The notes below the pieces were generated by a model. It saw nothing but the letters and a program-made list of their open reading frames with translations. It did no database searches and was not told the origin of the DNA. Below, piece by piece: positions 53,143 to 62,869 of a stretch of DNA of 64,000 bases (position 1 is its first letter; each line of letters starts with the position of its first letter). The DNA comes from Bacteroidota bacterium (lineage in GTDB: Bacteria; Bacteroidota; Bacteroidia; NS11-12g; UBA9320), in assembly GCA_002746305.1 (NCBI GenBank), contig NVWV01000001.1:248001-312000 (forward strand), written 5' to 3'. The position numbers and the translations under genes were made by a program.

Positions 53143-54150
53143 ATGAACCCACAAGATCATAACTCTGTTAATCTTGAAAATGAAACGTCTAATTTAGAAA
53201 TTACAGACATCCGATTTGAGAATCGAGATACTGATAATTTTACAACACTCACGTTGCAAAAGACACTCTTGATTGCCATCATATCGGCCCAGTTGGTTGT
53301 TTTGATGTTGTCACTTATTAATGCTGAACAAGGTATAGGAATGTCTTTACTAGTGGCAGGTACTCTAGCAGCTTTTTTTGGAACAGTCTTTTTTGCTCTT
53401 ACACAAGGACAAAAAAATAAATTGAAAGAAAATGCGAAAAAGTGGAAAAGGGATGCACGAGAATGTATTGCCAAGACCAGAGCCTGTAAGGATGCAATGG
53501 ATTGGGTGAAAAAGAACGGAAAATTTGCACCGTATACTAACCCAATAGACTTTGATAGAGCTTTGGGGTTGGGAGGAGGGAAGAGCCTAGCAGGAGCTTA
53601 TCGCCTAGCGAAACTCCTTGGGTTATTGGGTCAAGAAAGTTCTTTCGGTACCGATTATGGAACCAGTGATAAGTACAAAGGTCCTTTTCAATTAAGTGAA
53701 GAAGTGATTAATGATTATAATCGGCACAATGATCCAGATGTGACCTTCTCTGAAGATATTGACGACAAGGTAGACTTTGATACAGCTGCAAAGGTAGCAG
53801 CGTGGTACATTGCATTTATTCTCCAACAATTGACATGGAGTTCTATGAATCCAAGGATTGTAGATATTGAGGAGGCTAATAAATTTGCCTTGGCAGCATA
53901 CAATGGAGGTCTGGGTACCATTAAAGATGCTCAGAAAAAATGTAAGGATGCGGGTAAAGACTCTACTAAATGGGATAACGTAAAAGACTATCTTCCAGAT
54001 GGTGCAAGTGTAGACAGTGATACAGAACTTACAGCCGAGGAGAAAAAAGAGAAGAAAGAGAAGATTAAAAAGAAGACCGAAGAAATCAAAGATTATGTAG
54101 ATCAGGTTCGAGAGTATGAGAGACTTGCCAAGGAACTGAAATGTGTATAA
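53143..54150 (+). CDS. membrane-attached lysozyme-fold (SLT-like) protein
   Basis: A 335-residue protein with an acidic N-tail (1-36), two TM helices (about 41-60 and 66-87), a basic stretch, then a soluble transglycosylase-like domain: catalytic E165 in LGQESSFG, KGPFQLSEE, and FALAAYNGGLGT. A lysine/glutamate coiled coil (about 305-330) ends the chain. Two TM helices put both ends on one side; the basic residues after TM2 favour the cytosol, which is odd for a peptidoglycan-cutting enzyme. It is not in an operon. Confidence 0.8.
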   Translation: MNPQDHNSVNLENETSNLEITDIRFENRDTDNFTTLTLQKTLLIAIISAQLVVLMLSLINAEQGIGMSLLVAGTLAAFFGTVFFALTQGQKNKLKENAKKWKRDARECIAKTRACKDAMDWVKKNGKFAPYTNPIDFDRALGLGGGKSLAGAYRLAKLLGLLGQESSFGTDYGTSDKYKGPFQLSEEVINDYNRHNDPDVTFSEDIDDKVDFDTAAKVAAWYIAFILQQLTWSSMNPRIVDIEEANKFALAAYNGGLGTIKDAQKKCKDAGKDSTKWDNVKDYLPDGASVDSDTELTAEEKKEKKEKIKKKTEEIKDYVDQVREYERLAKELKCV

Positions 54151-54192
54151 GAGTTTAGCAAAAAGTTCTTATTTATCATGAGCGTAAATATA

Positions 54193-54236
54193 TACGCAAC
54201 CGTTTAGTTGCGTATCGAATATTTCTTTTACTTTTG
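54193..54236 (+). promoter_or_regulatory. promoter with ArsR operator, second module
   Basis: A perfect inverted repeat TACGCAAC-CGTTTA-GTTGCGTA (54193-54214) overlaps the -33 TTG (54208-54210). The -7 box TACTTTTG (54229-54236) follows 18 bp later and ends 5 bp before ATG 54242. Half-site and spacer match the operators at 9472-9514 (consensus G(T/C)AACC(A/G)TTTAGTT(A/G)C). Confidence 0.75.
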
Positions 54237-54241
54237 TGGTC

Positions 54242-54655
54242 ATGATAGCAACAAACGATGTAATTACTAAAGAAGTAGTTTTTAACAGTAAAATTGATAA
54301 TGTATGGAATGCCATCTCAATAGGAGAAGAAATTTCCAAGTGGTTTTTGAAGGCAGATTTTAAACCAGAAGTGGGGTATAAGTACTCATTTAGAAGTCCG
54401 AATGATGACTGTGAGCAAATTCACGGCGAAGTAAAAGAAGCAACACCGTACAAACTCGTTTATACTTGGATTGTAGCAGGTACAAACGTAGAAACAAAGG
54501 TTAGCTGGGAGCTGCAATCTACGGATGAGGGAACTCAATTGTATTTAAAGCATAGCGGTATTGCAGAATACGATGAAGATACTGCCATTAAAATGTTTGA
54601 AAGCTTCAATGGAGGGTGGGACAACTGTATTTCTGGATTGACTGATTTTTTATAG
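54242..54655 (+). CDS. AHSA1/START-like SRPBCC protein
   Basis: A 137-residue AHSA1-type protein: FNSKIDNVWNAISIGEEISK, then KWFLKADFKPEVGYKYSF, and FNGGWDNCISGL at the end. It is the first gene of a three-gene module AHSA1-ArsR-AHSA1. I start at ATG 54242, 5 bp after the -7 box, rather than GTG 54236. The mRNA is probably leaderless. Ligand unknown. Confidence 0.87.
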   Translation: MIATNDVITKEVVFNSKIDNVWNAISIGEEISKWFLKADFKPEVGYKYSFRSPNDDCEQIHGEVKEATPYKLVYTWIVAGTNVETKVSWELQSTDEGTQLYLKHSGIAEYDEDTAIKMFESFNGGWDNCISGLTDFL

Positions 54656-54664
54656 ACCAAAACT

Positions 54665-54991
54665 ATGGAAGATAGTTTTACTAAAACACTCAAAGCATTA
54701 GCCGATCCATCACGTCGTAAGATTTTTCATACGCTGATTGTATTGGCTTCTGCTATTCCTATAACGCAGGTGGTTAGTGAGTTTGAAATCAGTAGGCAAG
54801 GAGTGACCAAGCATCTGAAAGTATTGGAAGATGCAGGATTGGTGCATATCAAAACCCAAGGAAGACAGCGGTATTGTAAAGCAGATGCCAAACCATTGCA
54901 AGAGATGAACAAATGGCTTCAGTTCTACGACAAATTCTGGGATGATTCATTGAATAGCTTAACAGATTACTTAGGAAATAAAGACGTATAA
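54665..54991 (+). CDS. ArsR-family transcriptional repressor
   Basis: A 108-residue winged-helix regulator: LKALADPSRRKIFHTLI and the recognition region FEISRQGVTKHLKVLEDAGL. It lacks metal-site cysteines. It lies between two AHSA1 genes (9 bp and 2 bp spacing), and is a paralogue in type of the regulator at 9136. The operator at 54193 is likely its own. Confidence 0.92.
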   Translation: MEDSFTKTLKALADPSRRKIFHTLIVLASAIPITQVVSEFEISRQGVTKHLKVLEDAGLVHIKTQGRQRYCKADAKPLQEMNKWLQFYDKFWDDSLNSLTDYLGNKDV

Positions 54992-54993
54992 AT

Positions 54994-55413
54994 ATGGATG
55001 ATTACACCATTAAAATAGAAGTTAGTTCTACACCGGAGGAAGTATTCACAGCCCTTACTGAGCAACTTAGCCTATGGTGGGGGGAAGTAGATAAGTCCGT
55101 AAATAAGATAGGGGATGAGTTTACAATTACTTTCGGGCAAGCTACCTGGACGTTCAAAGTCATAACATATGAACCTGGTTCTAAACTTACATGGGAGTGC
55201 ATAGGAGGAAACCCGGACTTCAACGCTGAATGGATTGGTGATGTTTTAGAATGGAAAATAACCCAGCAAGAAAATGGTTGTAAAGTCTCATTAAAACAAA
55301 CGGGTCTTACACCTGATAAGAATTGTTATGACATCTGTGCTGCAACTTGGGACAAGTTTATTCCCATTAGCTTAAAAACATTTTTGGAGAAATGTAAGGC
55401 AGAAGGGTTTTAG
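54994..55413 (+). CDS. AHSA1/START-like SRPBCC protein
   Basis: A 139-residue protein with the SRPBCC fold: VSSTPEEVFTALTEQLSLWW, EFTITFGQATWTFKVITYEP and SLKTFLEKCKAEGF. It starts 2 bp after the ArsR stop, so it is in the same operon. The tryptophan-rich cavity side differs from the first AHSA1 of the module, suggesting a different ligand. Confidence 0.87.
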   Translation: MDDYTIKIEVSSTPEEVFTALTEQLSLWWGEVDKSVNKIGDEFTITFGQATWTFKVITYEPGSKLTWECIGGNPDFNAEWIGDVLEWKITQQENGCKVSLKQTGLTPDKNCYDICAATWDKFIPISLKTFLEKCKAEGF

Positions 55414-55557
55414 ATTCATAGAAATGAGGTTTTAATTATTCTCAGAACATAGATTACCTTTGACAGGTGAGCCCCTTAAAATTCCTGATTCTTATTTTTA
55501 TTTTTGCTTCTTGTAATAAATGCGAATAGTTAATCCTCTTTAATCATATAATTACTA

Positions 55558-55890
55558 ATGAATAAATTATTACTACTAATTACACTGGTTACTTTTGGAA
55601 TATCCGCCAAAGCACAAGCAGTTTACACAACTCCTTACGGAGAAAAGTATCACACTTCGTCTTGTCGATATGTAAGAACTAAAACGACAACCAAGAAAAT
55701 AACTCTTTCAGAGGCAAAGACTGAAGGTAAGGAGGCTTGCAAAGTATGTAAACCCTCGGGTTATGAATATACAAGCAATCCTACAACGAATAAACAAAAT
55801 ACTGCAAGACAATGTAGTGGTAGAACCCAAGCGGGGAATAGATGTAAACGAAAAACTAAGTCATCAAATGGAAGGTGTTATCAGCACTAG
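55558..55890 (+). CDS. exported cysteine-rich protein (DUF5763-like)
   Basis: A 110-residue protein with a signal peptide (1-19, ends AKAQ). The first mature motif is YHTSSCRYVRTKTTTKKITL then KEACKVCKP, an Ada-like Cys motif often seen in secreted proteins. The C-terminal motif CSGRTQAGNRCKRKT ends NGRCYQH, as in DUF5763. Both halves may bind a metal such as zinc. Single gene, convergent with 55915. Function unknown. Confidence 0.8.
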   Translation: MNKLLLLITLVTFGISAKAQAVYTTPYGEKYHTSSCRYVRTKTTTKKITLSEAKTEGKEACKVCKPSGYEYTSNPTTNKQNTARQCSGRTQAGNRCKRKTKSSNGRCYQH

Positions 55891-55914
55891 TAAATAAGAA
55901 AACTTCGAAAAGCT

Positions 55915-56472
55915 TTAGTCAAATACTATTTTTTTTAAAGAATAGTCCAATTGGCCATAAGTTAGTTCTAAATCTAGGGAGGCAAAATCTTTTATTTTCC
56001 AATTTTGATATTCTGGATTTGTATCATTATTCAAACTGTCAAGTTGCTGTTCTACAAAATCACCGTCAAATAGATTGGAAAGTATATAGCCCTCTGCGGA
56101 ATTAACAATCATTACTCCTTTTTCATTTTGAAAATTATCTAGGATATCAACCAGTTCTTTTCCTTCAAAGGCAATCTCAAAACTTGCTCCTCTTTTTAGG
56201 GTTTTTTGAGAATCAGCAGTCATAAAATATGAACTGCTATATGCTTTGTGAATTTGATTGTTTAAAACTATACCCAAAAGGATATCTTTAATATTCAGAA
56301 ATTTAAAGGCATTATTAACTATTTCAAACCGTGCTCCGGTAGATCTAACAATTTCCATAGGAAAGTCATCCAAATAGTTTGCTTTACTTCCCTCACTATA
56401 CAGGTTTAAATTGAATTCAATTCCATCATTATTTTGGTCGATTCCAATTGGTATATTCCTTAACAGTTCCAT
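55915..56472 (-). CDS. hypothetical cytoplasmic protein
   Basis: A 185-residue protein without signal or TM helix. The sequence alternates hydrophobic strands with acidic turns, and no family is recognised. It follows the M3 peptidase start-side neighbour by only 1 bp (stop to start order unclear): the peptidase stop is at 56474, so this gene is downstream on the same strand and probably cotranscribed. Function unknown. Confidence 0.65.
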   Translation of the reverse strand: MELLRNIPIGIDQNNDGIEFNLNLYSEGSKANYLDDFPMEIVRSTGARFEIVNNAFKFLNIKDILLGIVLNNQIHKAYSSSYFMTADSQKTLKRGASFEIAFEGKELVDILDNFQNEKGVMIVNSAEGYILSNLFDGDFVEQQLDSLNNDTNPEYQNWKIKDFASLDLELTYGQLDYSLKKIVFD

Positions 56473-56473
56473 T

Positions 56474-58519
56474 CTACATTAACCCAGCCCGTTTCAATAA
56501 AGCATCTGGTTTCGCATCTCTACCTCTAAATCGTTTGTATAAGATACTTGGGTGTTCGGTTCCTCCGGCAGATAAGATGTTTTCTTTGAAGCTTGTTGCA
56601 GTAGCTTTATCAAAGATGCCATTTTCCAAAAAGGCTTCAAAGGCATCTGCATCCAATACCTCAGCCCATTTATAACTATAGTATCCGCTGCTGTATCCAC
56701 CTTGGAAGATATGAGAGAATGCTGTACTGGTAATTGTTTCTTTTACCTCTGGGTAAAAGTCCAATCCTTCCAACTGTTTCTTCTCGAATTTTTTAACTTC
56801 ACTAGCCACAGGCATGTTAGATGTGGCATTCAAACTGTGCCATCCCATATCTATTCGTCCCAATCCTACTTGTCGGATCGTACCCATACCCGCCATAAAA
56901 TTGGCCGATTTCTTAATCTTGTCAATGAAATCAGTAGGGATTGATTCACCCGTTTCGTAATGCTTGGCAAAGAGGTCCAGACATTCTTTCTCGTAGCACC
57001 AGTTTTCCATAAGTTGGCTTGGTAGCTCTACAAAATCCCAATATACACTGGTCCCACTCAAGCTCGCATATGTGCCATTTGCCAACATTCCATGCAATGC
57101 ATGTCCAAACTCATGAAAGAGTGTAGTCACCTCGTTGAAAGTAAGAAGAGATGGCTTTGTTTCGGTTGGTTTAGTAAAGTTACATACGATGCTCACGTGA
57201 GGTCGTTGGTCAATACCATTTACTCCAATTTTTTGTGAACGAAAACTGGTCATCCAAGCACCCTGTCGTTTTCCTTCTCTTGGGAAGAAATCTGCATAAA
57301 ATACTGCCAAGTGCTCACCCATTTCATTTTGTACTTCATAGGTTACGACATCTTCATGATAGGTGTCAATGTCAGTACGCTTATGAAAAGTAATCCCAAA
57401 TAGTTTTTCCGCAGAAAGAAAGACTCCTTCAGTTACCTTTTTCAATTGGAAATAAGGGCGAAGTAGTTCGTCGTCAATGCTAAATTTCTCCTTTTTTAGT
57501 TTTTCAGCGTAATAAGAAGCATCCCATTTTTGTAATTGGTCAATACCGTCCAGTTGCTTTGCATAAGCGGATAGCTCATCAAATTCTTTTTTAGCAAAGG
57601 GCAAAGCCTTCTCTTGAATGTTATCCAAGAAATCATAAACTTTGGTTGGAGATTCTGCCATTCGTTCGGCCAGAACATAGTGAGCGTGGCTTTCGAAACC
57701 CAATAATTGAGCACGTTCAGCCCTCAGTTGTGCAAGTTCCTCAATGACAGAAGTGTTGTTATTCTCATTATTCTGAAAACCTTTAGATCCAAAAGCACGA
57801 TGCATTTTTTGACGTAAATCTCTGCGTGTGCTATAAGTAACAAATGGAATGTAACTGGGATAGTCCAGCGTGAATACCCAACTGTTAGCTTCAGTTCCCT
57901 TGGCTTTAGCCGTTGCCGCAGCAGCTTCTTTAATCCCGTCGGGCAAACCATCCAAATCCGCTTCATCAGTCAGTACCATTTGAAAAGCATTGCTTTCTTT
58001 CAAAACATTCTCGCCAAATGTGAGTGAGAGTTGAGATTTCTTGGTATCAATTTCCTTGAGCTTTTCTTTATCAGTTTCAGAAAGATTAGCTCCATTTCTA
58101 GCAAAACCCTTGTATGATTTCTCAAGTAAGGTCGTTTGTTCAGGAGTCAATCCTTCAAAACCTTGGTCATACACAGCCTTTACCCTGGCAAATAAATCTG
58201 CATTCATGGCAATTTCATTACCGTGAGCTGTAAGTAATGGACTGATTTCTTGAGCAATACTTTGCATCTTATCATTGGTCTCAGCAGAGTTAAGGTTAAA
58301 GAAAACAGAAGTAACCTTATTCAATAACTCTCCGCTATTTTCTAAAGCTAGAATGGTGTTTTCAAAGCTTGGAGAATCAGTATTGCCAACAATAACATCT
58401 ACTTCAACCTTGGCATCTTCTATGCCTTGGTTTATAGCAGGTACGAAGTGATCTATCTGTATTTTGCTAAATGGAATTGTCCCAAATGCGTTATTGTATG
58501 TGCCGAAAAATGGATTCAT
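56474..58519 (-). CDS. dcp: M3-family oligopeptidase / peptidyl-dipeptidase
   Basis: A zinc metallopeptidase of about 681 residues. The site is FHEFGHALHGML (HEXXH), and a downstream glutamate ligand is in the WDFVELPSQLMENW run, both as in M3. The end reads ILSAGGTEHPSILYKRF. It degrades peptides; without a signal peptide, a cytoplasmic place is likely. I start at ATG 58517-58519 (MNPFFGTYN), matching family N-termini, instead of the ATG at 58618 that adds 33 unlikely residues. Confidence 0.92.
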   Translation of the reverse strand: MNPFFGTYNNAFGTIPFSKIQIDHFVPAINQGIEDAKVEVDVIVGNTDSPSFENTILALENSGELLNKVTSVFFNLNSAETNDKMQSIAQEISPLLTAHGNEIAMNADLFARVKAVYDQGFEGLTPEQTTLLEKSYKGFARNGANLSETDKEKLKEIDTKKSQLSLTFGENVLKESNAFQMVLTDEADLDGLPDGIKEAAAATAKAKGTEANSWVFTLDYPSYIPFVTYSTRRDLRQKMHRAFGSKGFQNNENNNTSVIEELAQLRAERAQLLGFESHAHYVLAERMAESPTKVYDFLDNIQEKALPFAKKEFDELSAYAKQLDGIDQLQKWDASYYAEKLKKEKFSIDDELLRPYFQLKKVTEGVFLSAEKLFGITFHKRTDIDTYHEDVVTYEVQNEMGEHLAVFYADFFPREGKRQGAWMTSFRSQKIGVNGIDQRPHVSIVCNFTKPTETKPSLLTFNEVTTLFHEFGHALHGMLANGTYASLSGTSVYWDFVELPSQLMENWCYEKECLDLFAKHYETGESIPTDFIDKIKKSANFMAGMGTIRQVGLGRIDMGWHSLNATSNMPVASEVKKFEKKQLEGLDFYPEVKETITSTAFSHIFQGGYSSGYYSYKWAEVLDADAFEAFLENGIFDKATATSFKENILSAGGTEHPSILYKRFRGRDAKPDALLKRAGLM

Positions 58520-58649
58520 TGGGGGCGAAGTTAGTCTTGTTGATACTTCGAGACAATCTTTTAAGCCATTAAGTTCTTTAGGTTTTTTTTGGTCAAAAAT
58601 AGCTAGCCTTTTGGGCATTAAATGGTCTCAAGGATTTAGGTTGATTTTA

Positions 58650-59300
58650 TTATTCATCAAATTGATGCGATTTTAGTTCTAGGATTTGAGTTGAATGAAG
58701 ACTTCCTAAACTATACGTAAGTTGAACACTTTTGACAAGACCGATATTATATCCAAAATATCTATGAATAATTAGTTTACTACCATCATCATATGAATTG
58801 ACTTGAGTGGTTTTGATGCAAGGTATGTCAGAGTAATTATTAATATCTGCAGCATATTTACGATCGCAAAGCTGATAGGTTTTCGTCGTTAATCCTGCAT
58901 TGCTATTAGACGTAGAATCAATTAGAATAGAGTCAGAGTCACACTCTAGTAAATCGTACCTAACCAATATGGTATTTGAGCAACAGTATAAAGTGTGATT
59001 TTTATTGTACCAATTTGCATAGTTCAAAAATGTTCCGTCCTTATAAAAAATCATTTTCTTATCTGCAGTGTCATATACGGCCTTAGTAGTGTATGATACT
59101 GTGGTATCACCGTTGTGATTTAGTTCAGTATTTAAATAGATCCAAATGTTCCCGTCTTCACTTGGGAAATGCTTATGTGCGTCTTCATATTTGTTTTCTT
59201 CTTGGGTGAGAAGAGGTGAATCTGCTTGTTTTTCTTTGCATCCTGTAACTATAACTATTAGGGATATTAGAAATATGATAGTATTAATATTTATTTTCAT
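58650..59300 (-). CDS. lipoprotein, paralogue of 12638-13282
   Basis: A 216-residue lipoprotein (signal ends IVTGC, cysteine at residue 21). The C-terminal 75 residues match the protein at 12638-13282: CDRKY, CIKTTQVN, HRYFGYNIGL and the end LELKSHQFDE. The mature protein is cysteine-bearing and beta-rich. It lies 131 bp from the M3 peptidase start on the same strand. Function unknown; it and its paralogue define a small family. Confidence 0.75.
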   Translation of the reverse strand: MKININTIIFLISLIVIVTGCKEKQADSPLLTQEENKYEDAHKHFPSEDGNIWIYLNTELNHNGDTTVSYTTKAVYDTADKKMIFYKDGTFLNYANWYNKNHTLYCCSNTILVRYDLLECDSDSILIDSTSNSNAGLTTKTYQLCDRKYAADINNYSDIPCIKTTQVNSYDDGSKLIIHRYFGYNIGLVKSVQLTYSLGSLHSTQILELKSHQFDE

Positions 59301-59459
59301 TTCGAGAGGTGTGTTTTCTATTTCTTGAATTCAAAAAAGTTGCAAGAATGATAATAAAATGATTCTAACTAAATTCTGAATTTAGTCAATAAAGGTAATG
59401 AAATGTTTTATGAAAAAATTAGATATTCAGTAAAGTAGTGGGTGTGATTTTTTGTACCG

Positions 59460-59897
59460 TTATTTAGACTCGGCTAATTGCTTAAAATTAGCCATCCATT
59501 TTTGAGCGGGTTTACTAAACATACTTGGAAATAATTTCATCATGATTTTAGGAACAAAACTCACACGAGTGTACTCCCCTTCAGTTCGATATCGAGTTAC
59601 CGAATCACTCAAAGACGTGAACGTTGTAGTATGGGTATTATCCATATGCACGTGGTGATAAAAGGCCTCATAACTGTTGGGAAGGTCATTGGAAATAATT
59701 GTTTCAGTCAATTCCATTTCTTGTTTTCCGTTTTTAAACCAAATTTTAGAAATAGCACCCGGCTGTCCCATTATACCTGAAACTAATTCTTTTTTTACAA
59801 AACCCTCTTGATATTCCTTGAGGGTATTTGGATCAGCAAAGAGATCAGCAACCTCTGCCATTGGCTTATTGATGTCTATCGAATAATTGAATTTCAT
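59460..59897 (-). CDS. SRPBCC-family protein
   Basis: A 145-residue START-like protein: IDINKPMAEVADLFADPNTL at the N-terminus and a mid strand AFYHHVHMDNTHTTTF. The C-terminal helix PAQKWMANFKQL closes the cavity. It is not beside an ArsR gene and is more distant from the three AHSA1 proteins in this window. It may bind a small hydrophobic ligand; role unknown. Confidence 0.8.
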   Translation of the reverse strand: MKFNYSIDINKPMAEVADLFADPNTLKEYQEGFVKKELVSGIMGQPGAISKIWFKNGKQEMELTETIISNDLPNSYEAFYHHVHMDNTHTTTFTSLSDSVTRYRTEGEYTRVSFVPKIMMKLFPSMFSKPAQKWMANFKQLAESK

Positions 59898-60191
59898 ATT
59901 GAAATGGTTTAAAATTGAGACTGAACAAATATACTGTCTACGAGTAAAGTGGTTTTTTATGACTATTCTGTAAAGTAATTTAAGACGACATTATTTCAGC
60001 TTTTGATATTTTTTTTAGTTGTATGAAGACATAATGTCCTAAATTTCAATAACTTAGTTGTTTATTTAAGCCATTTTGACTGAAAATTACAAGTGGTCAG
60101 GGAATTGATACCTGTATAGAGAATTGATATTTTAGATGCAATTGAGAATAAATCTCACATCCAATCTCTCAAATCTCAATATTATAAAACA
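59898..60191. other. 294-bp region upstream of clpB
   Basis: AT-rich divergent spacer. It holds GACAT-A-ATGTC (near 60027) and an ACATTAT facing it, a possible weak operator, and a poor -7-like TATTTTAG near 60131. No gene or RNA is seen. Heat-shock control of clpB would be expected here but no known element is recognisable. Confidence 0.4.
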
Positions 60192-62801
60192 ATGGATACC
60201 AAAAATTTAACTATAAAAAGCCAAGAGGCAATTCAGAAAGCACAAGAACTGGCTATGATAGGTCAGCAACAAGCTATTGAAACAGGTCATATTCTTAAAG
60301 CACTACTCACCGTAGACGGTGCTGATGAATCAGGAATTGTCTCCTATGGACTAAAAAAGGTAAATGCAAATACAAAACGGATTGAACAAGCTGTAGATGG
60401 AATAATCAGCAGCTATCCAAAAGTGAGTGGCTCTGGGAGTCAGTATTTAAGTAAAGATGGTCAACAATCTCTACTGAAAGCCAATACATTCTTGAAAGAT
60501 TTCGATGATGAGTTTGTTACTATAGAACACCTTCTCCTAGGACTTGTAGATGGTCGTGATCAAGTGGCCAATTTATTGAAAGACGCAGGTGTAAATAAGA
60601 AAGATTTAATCAAAGCATTCAAAGAACTAAGAGGAGGAAGTAGAGCAACGAGTAATAGTGCTGAAGGTCAGTACAACTCACTAGCTAAGTATGCTAGAAA
60701 CTTGAATAATGAAGCTAAAAGTGGAAAACTTGATCCTGTAATAGGGAGAGATGAAGAAATCAGAAGAGTTCTTCAAATATTGAGTAGAAGGACTAAAAAC
60801 AATCCAATCTTAGTAGGGGAGCCAGGAGTTGGTAAAACAGCCATTGCCGAGGGACTGGCTCATCGAATAATCAGTGGAGATGTGCCTGAAAATCTAAAGT
60901 CAAAACAAATTTATAGTTTGGATATGGGAAGCCTGATTGCTGGTGCCAAGTACAAAGGAGAGTTTGAAGAGCGACTAAAGGCTGTGATTAAGGAAGTAAC
61001 ATCGGCTGATGGAGAAATAGTTCTTTTTATTGATGAGATTCATACGTTGGTAGGAGCAGGAGGGAGTGGCGAAGGAGCTATGGATGCTGCTAATATTTTG
61101 AAACCAGCATTGGCACGTGGGGAGCTAAAGGCTATTGGAGCTACAACCTTAGCTGAGTATCAGAAATATATAGAGAAAGATAAAGCACTTGCAAGAAGAT
61201 TTCAAACGGTACTTGTAGATGAACCCAGTTCTGAAGATGCCATTTCTATTCTTAGAGGAATTAAAGAGAAATATGAAGTGCATCATAAAGTACGAATTAA
61301 GGACGAGGCAGTTATAGCTGCAGTGGAACTATCTCAAAGGTATATTTCAGATCGATTCCTTCCAGACAAGGCTATTGACCTGATGGATGAGTCAGCGGCA
61401 AAATTGCGTCTTGAAATAGATTCAGTTCCTGAGGAATTGGATGAAATAGAACGTAGGATTATGCAATTGGAGATAGAACGTGAGGCTATCAAGAGAGAAA
61501 AAGATGAGAAGAAATTATCTGTACTCAACAAAGAAATTGCTAACCTTTCCGAAGAAAGAAATCAGTTAAGAGCCAAATGGCAAGAAGAAAAGTCCATTGT
61601 AGATGGCATTCAAGCCAAGAAGAAAGAAATAGAATCTTTTAGAATGGAGGCAGATCAAGCAGAACGAGCCGGTGACTTTGGTAAGGTCGCAGAGATTCGA
61701 TATGGCAAGATAAAGAATACAGAAGAAGAGCTAGAAAAGCTCAAAGTAGAACTCCAAGGGAAACAAGAAAATAGTAGTTTAGTAAAGGAGGAAGTAACCA
61801 GTGAGGATATAGCTGAGGTGGTAAGTAAATGGACAGGCATACCACTTCAAAGCATGTTGCAAAGTGAGCGAGAAAAGCTATTAAATCTTGAAGATGAGCT
61901 GCATAAAAGAGTCGTTGGGCAAGAAGATGCCATTGAAGCAATATCGGATGCTATACGCAGAAGCAGAGCAGGACTTTCCGATCCCAAGAAACCAATTGGA
62001 TCTTTCATCTTTTTAGGTACTACTGGTGTAGGTAAAACAGAACTTGCCAAAGCATTAGCTGAATACTTGTTTAATAAAGATGATGCATTGGTCCGCATTG
62101 ATATGAGTGAATATCAAGAAAAACATACAGTAAGTAGGTTGATAGGAGCTCCTCCAGGATATGTAGGGTATGATGAGGGAGGACAGCTTACAGAAGCTGT
62201 AAGACGAAAGCCTTATTCAGTTATACTCTTGGATGAAATTGAGAAAGCACATCCTGACGTATTCAATATCTTGCTTCAAGTTTTAGATGATGGAAGATTG
62301 ACCGATAACAAGGGCCGAATAGCAAACTTCAAGAATACCATCATTATTATGACGAGTAACATAGGTTCTCATCTGATTCAAGAACGATTTAGTGAAATAT
62401 CAGATAAGAATGCTGGGGAAGTAGAAGCTAAAACCAAAGTGGAAGTATTTGAATTACTTAAAAAATCTATTCGTCCGGAGTTCTTAAATAGAATTGATGA
62501 AATCATGATGTTCAAACCTTTGACCAGAGCTAATATTAGAGGCATTGTTGATATCCAGTTTGAGATTCTTAAACAAATGCTCAACGCTCAAGGGATATCT
62601 ATAACAGCTACAGATAAAGCGTTGGATTGGTTGAGTGAAATAGGCTATGACCCTCAGTTTGGAGCAAGACCTTTGAAGAGGGCCATTCAAAGAGAGGTTC
62701 TTAACAAACTAAGTAAGGACATCCTTGCAGGTCGTATTCAAAGTGATTCTACCATTCAACTGGATATTAATGATAAGAAGGAATTTATTTTCGCAAATTA
62801 A
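60192..62801 (+). CDS. clpB: ATP-dependent disaggregase ClpB
   Basis: An 869-residue Hsp100 that rescues aggregated proteins with DnaK. N-domain (1-145), first AAA domain with Walker A GEPGVGKT (209-216) and Walker [11 protein letters not shown], coiled-coil middle domain (about 400-520), and second AAA domain with GTTGVGKT and [12 protein letters not shown]. The end is typical ([14 protein letters not shown]). It is complete and standard. A serpin gene follows after 68 bp on the same strand. Confidence 0.97.
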   Translation: MDTKNLTIKSQEAIQKAQELAMIGQQQAIETGHILKALLTVDGADESGIVSYGLKKVNANTKRIEQAVDGIISSYPKVSGSGSQYLSKDGQQSLLKANTFLKDFDDEFVTIEHLLLGLVDGRDQVANLLKDAGVNKKDLIKAFKELRGGSRATSNSAEGQYNSLAKYARNLNNEAKSGKLDPVIGRDEEIRRVLQILSRRTKNNPILVGEPGVGKTAIAEGLAHRIISGDVPENLKSKQIYSLDMGSLIAGAKYKGEFEERLKAVIKEVTSADGEIVLFIDEIHTLVGAGGSGEGAMDAANILKPALARGELKAIGATTLAEYQKYIEKDKALARRFQTVLVDEPSSEDAISILRGIKEKYEVHHKVRIKDEAVIAAVELSQRYISDRFLPDKAIDLMDESAAKLRLEIDSVPEELDEIERRIMQLEIEREAIKREKDEKKLSVLNKEIANLSEERNQLRAKWQEEKSIVDGIQAKKKEIESFRMEADQAERAGDFGKVAEIRYGKIKNTEEELEKLKVELQGKQENSSLVKEEVTSEDIAEVVSKWTGIPLQSMLQSEREKLLNLEDELHKRVVGQEDAIEAISDAIRRSRAGLSDPKKPIGSFIFLGTTGVGKTELAKALAEYLFNKDDALVRIDMSEYQEKHTVSRLIGAPPGYVGYDEGGQLTEAVRRKPYSVILLDEIEKAHPDVFNILLQVLDDGRLTDNKGRIANFKNTIIIMTSNIGSHLIQERFSEISDKNAGEVEAKTKVEVFELLKKSIRPEFLNRIDEIMMFKPLTRANIRGIVDIQFEILKQMLNAQGISITATDKALDWLSEIGYDPQFGARPLKRAIQREVLNKLSKDILAGRIQSDSTIQLDINDKKEFIFAN

Positions 62802-62869
62802 TTTTGAATTGATGTAACGTTACTAAAATCAATAGGGTCTATTATTTGAAACAACATTTTAGAAACGTT

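Noticed and set aside
60010..60045. ACATTAT and ATAATGT facing repeats upstream of clpB as a heat-shock operator
   Set aside because: The arms are short and AT-rich and do not match a CIRCE or other known element; kept only as a note in the gap entry.
62814..62823. Palindrome GTAACGTTAC between clpB and the serpin gene
   Set aside because: Only 10 bp, single copy, and no promoter element placed around it; may be chance.
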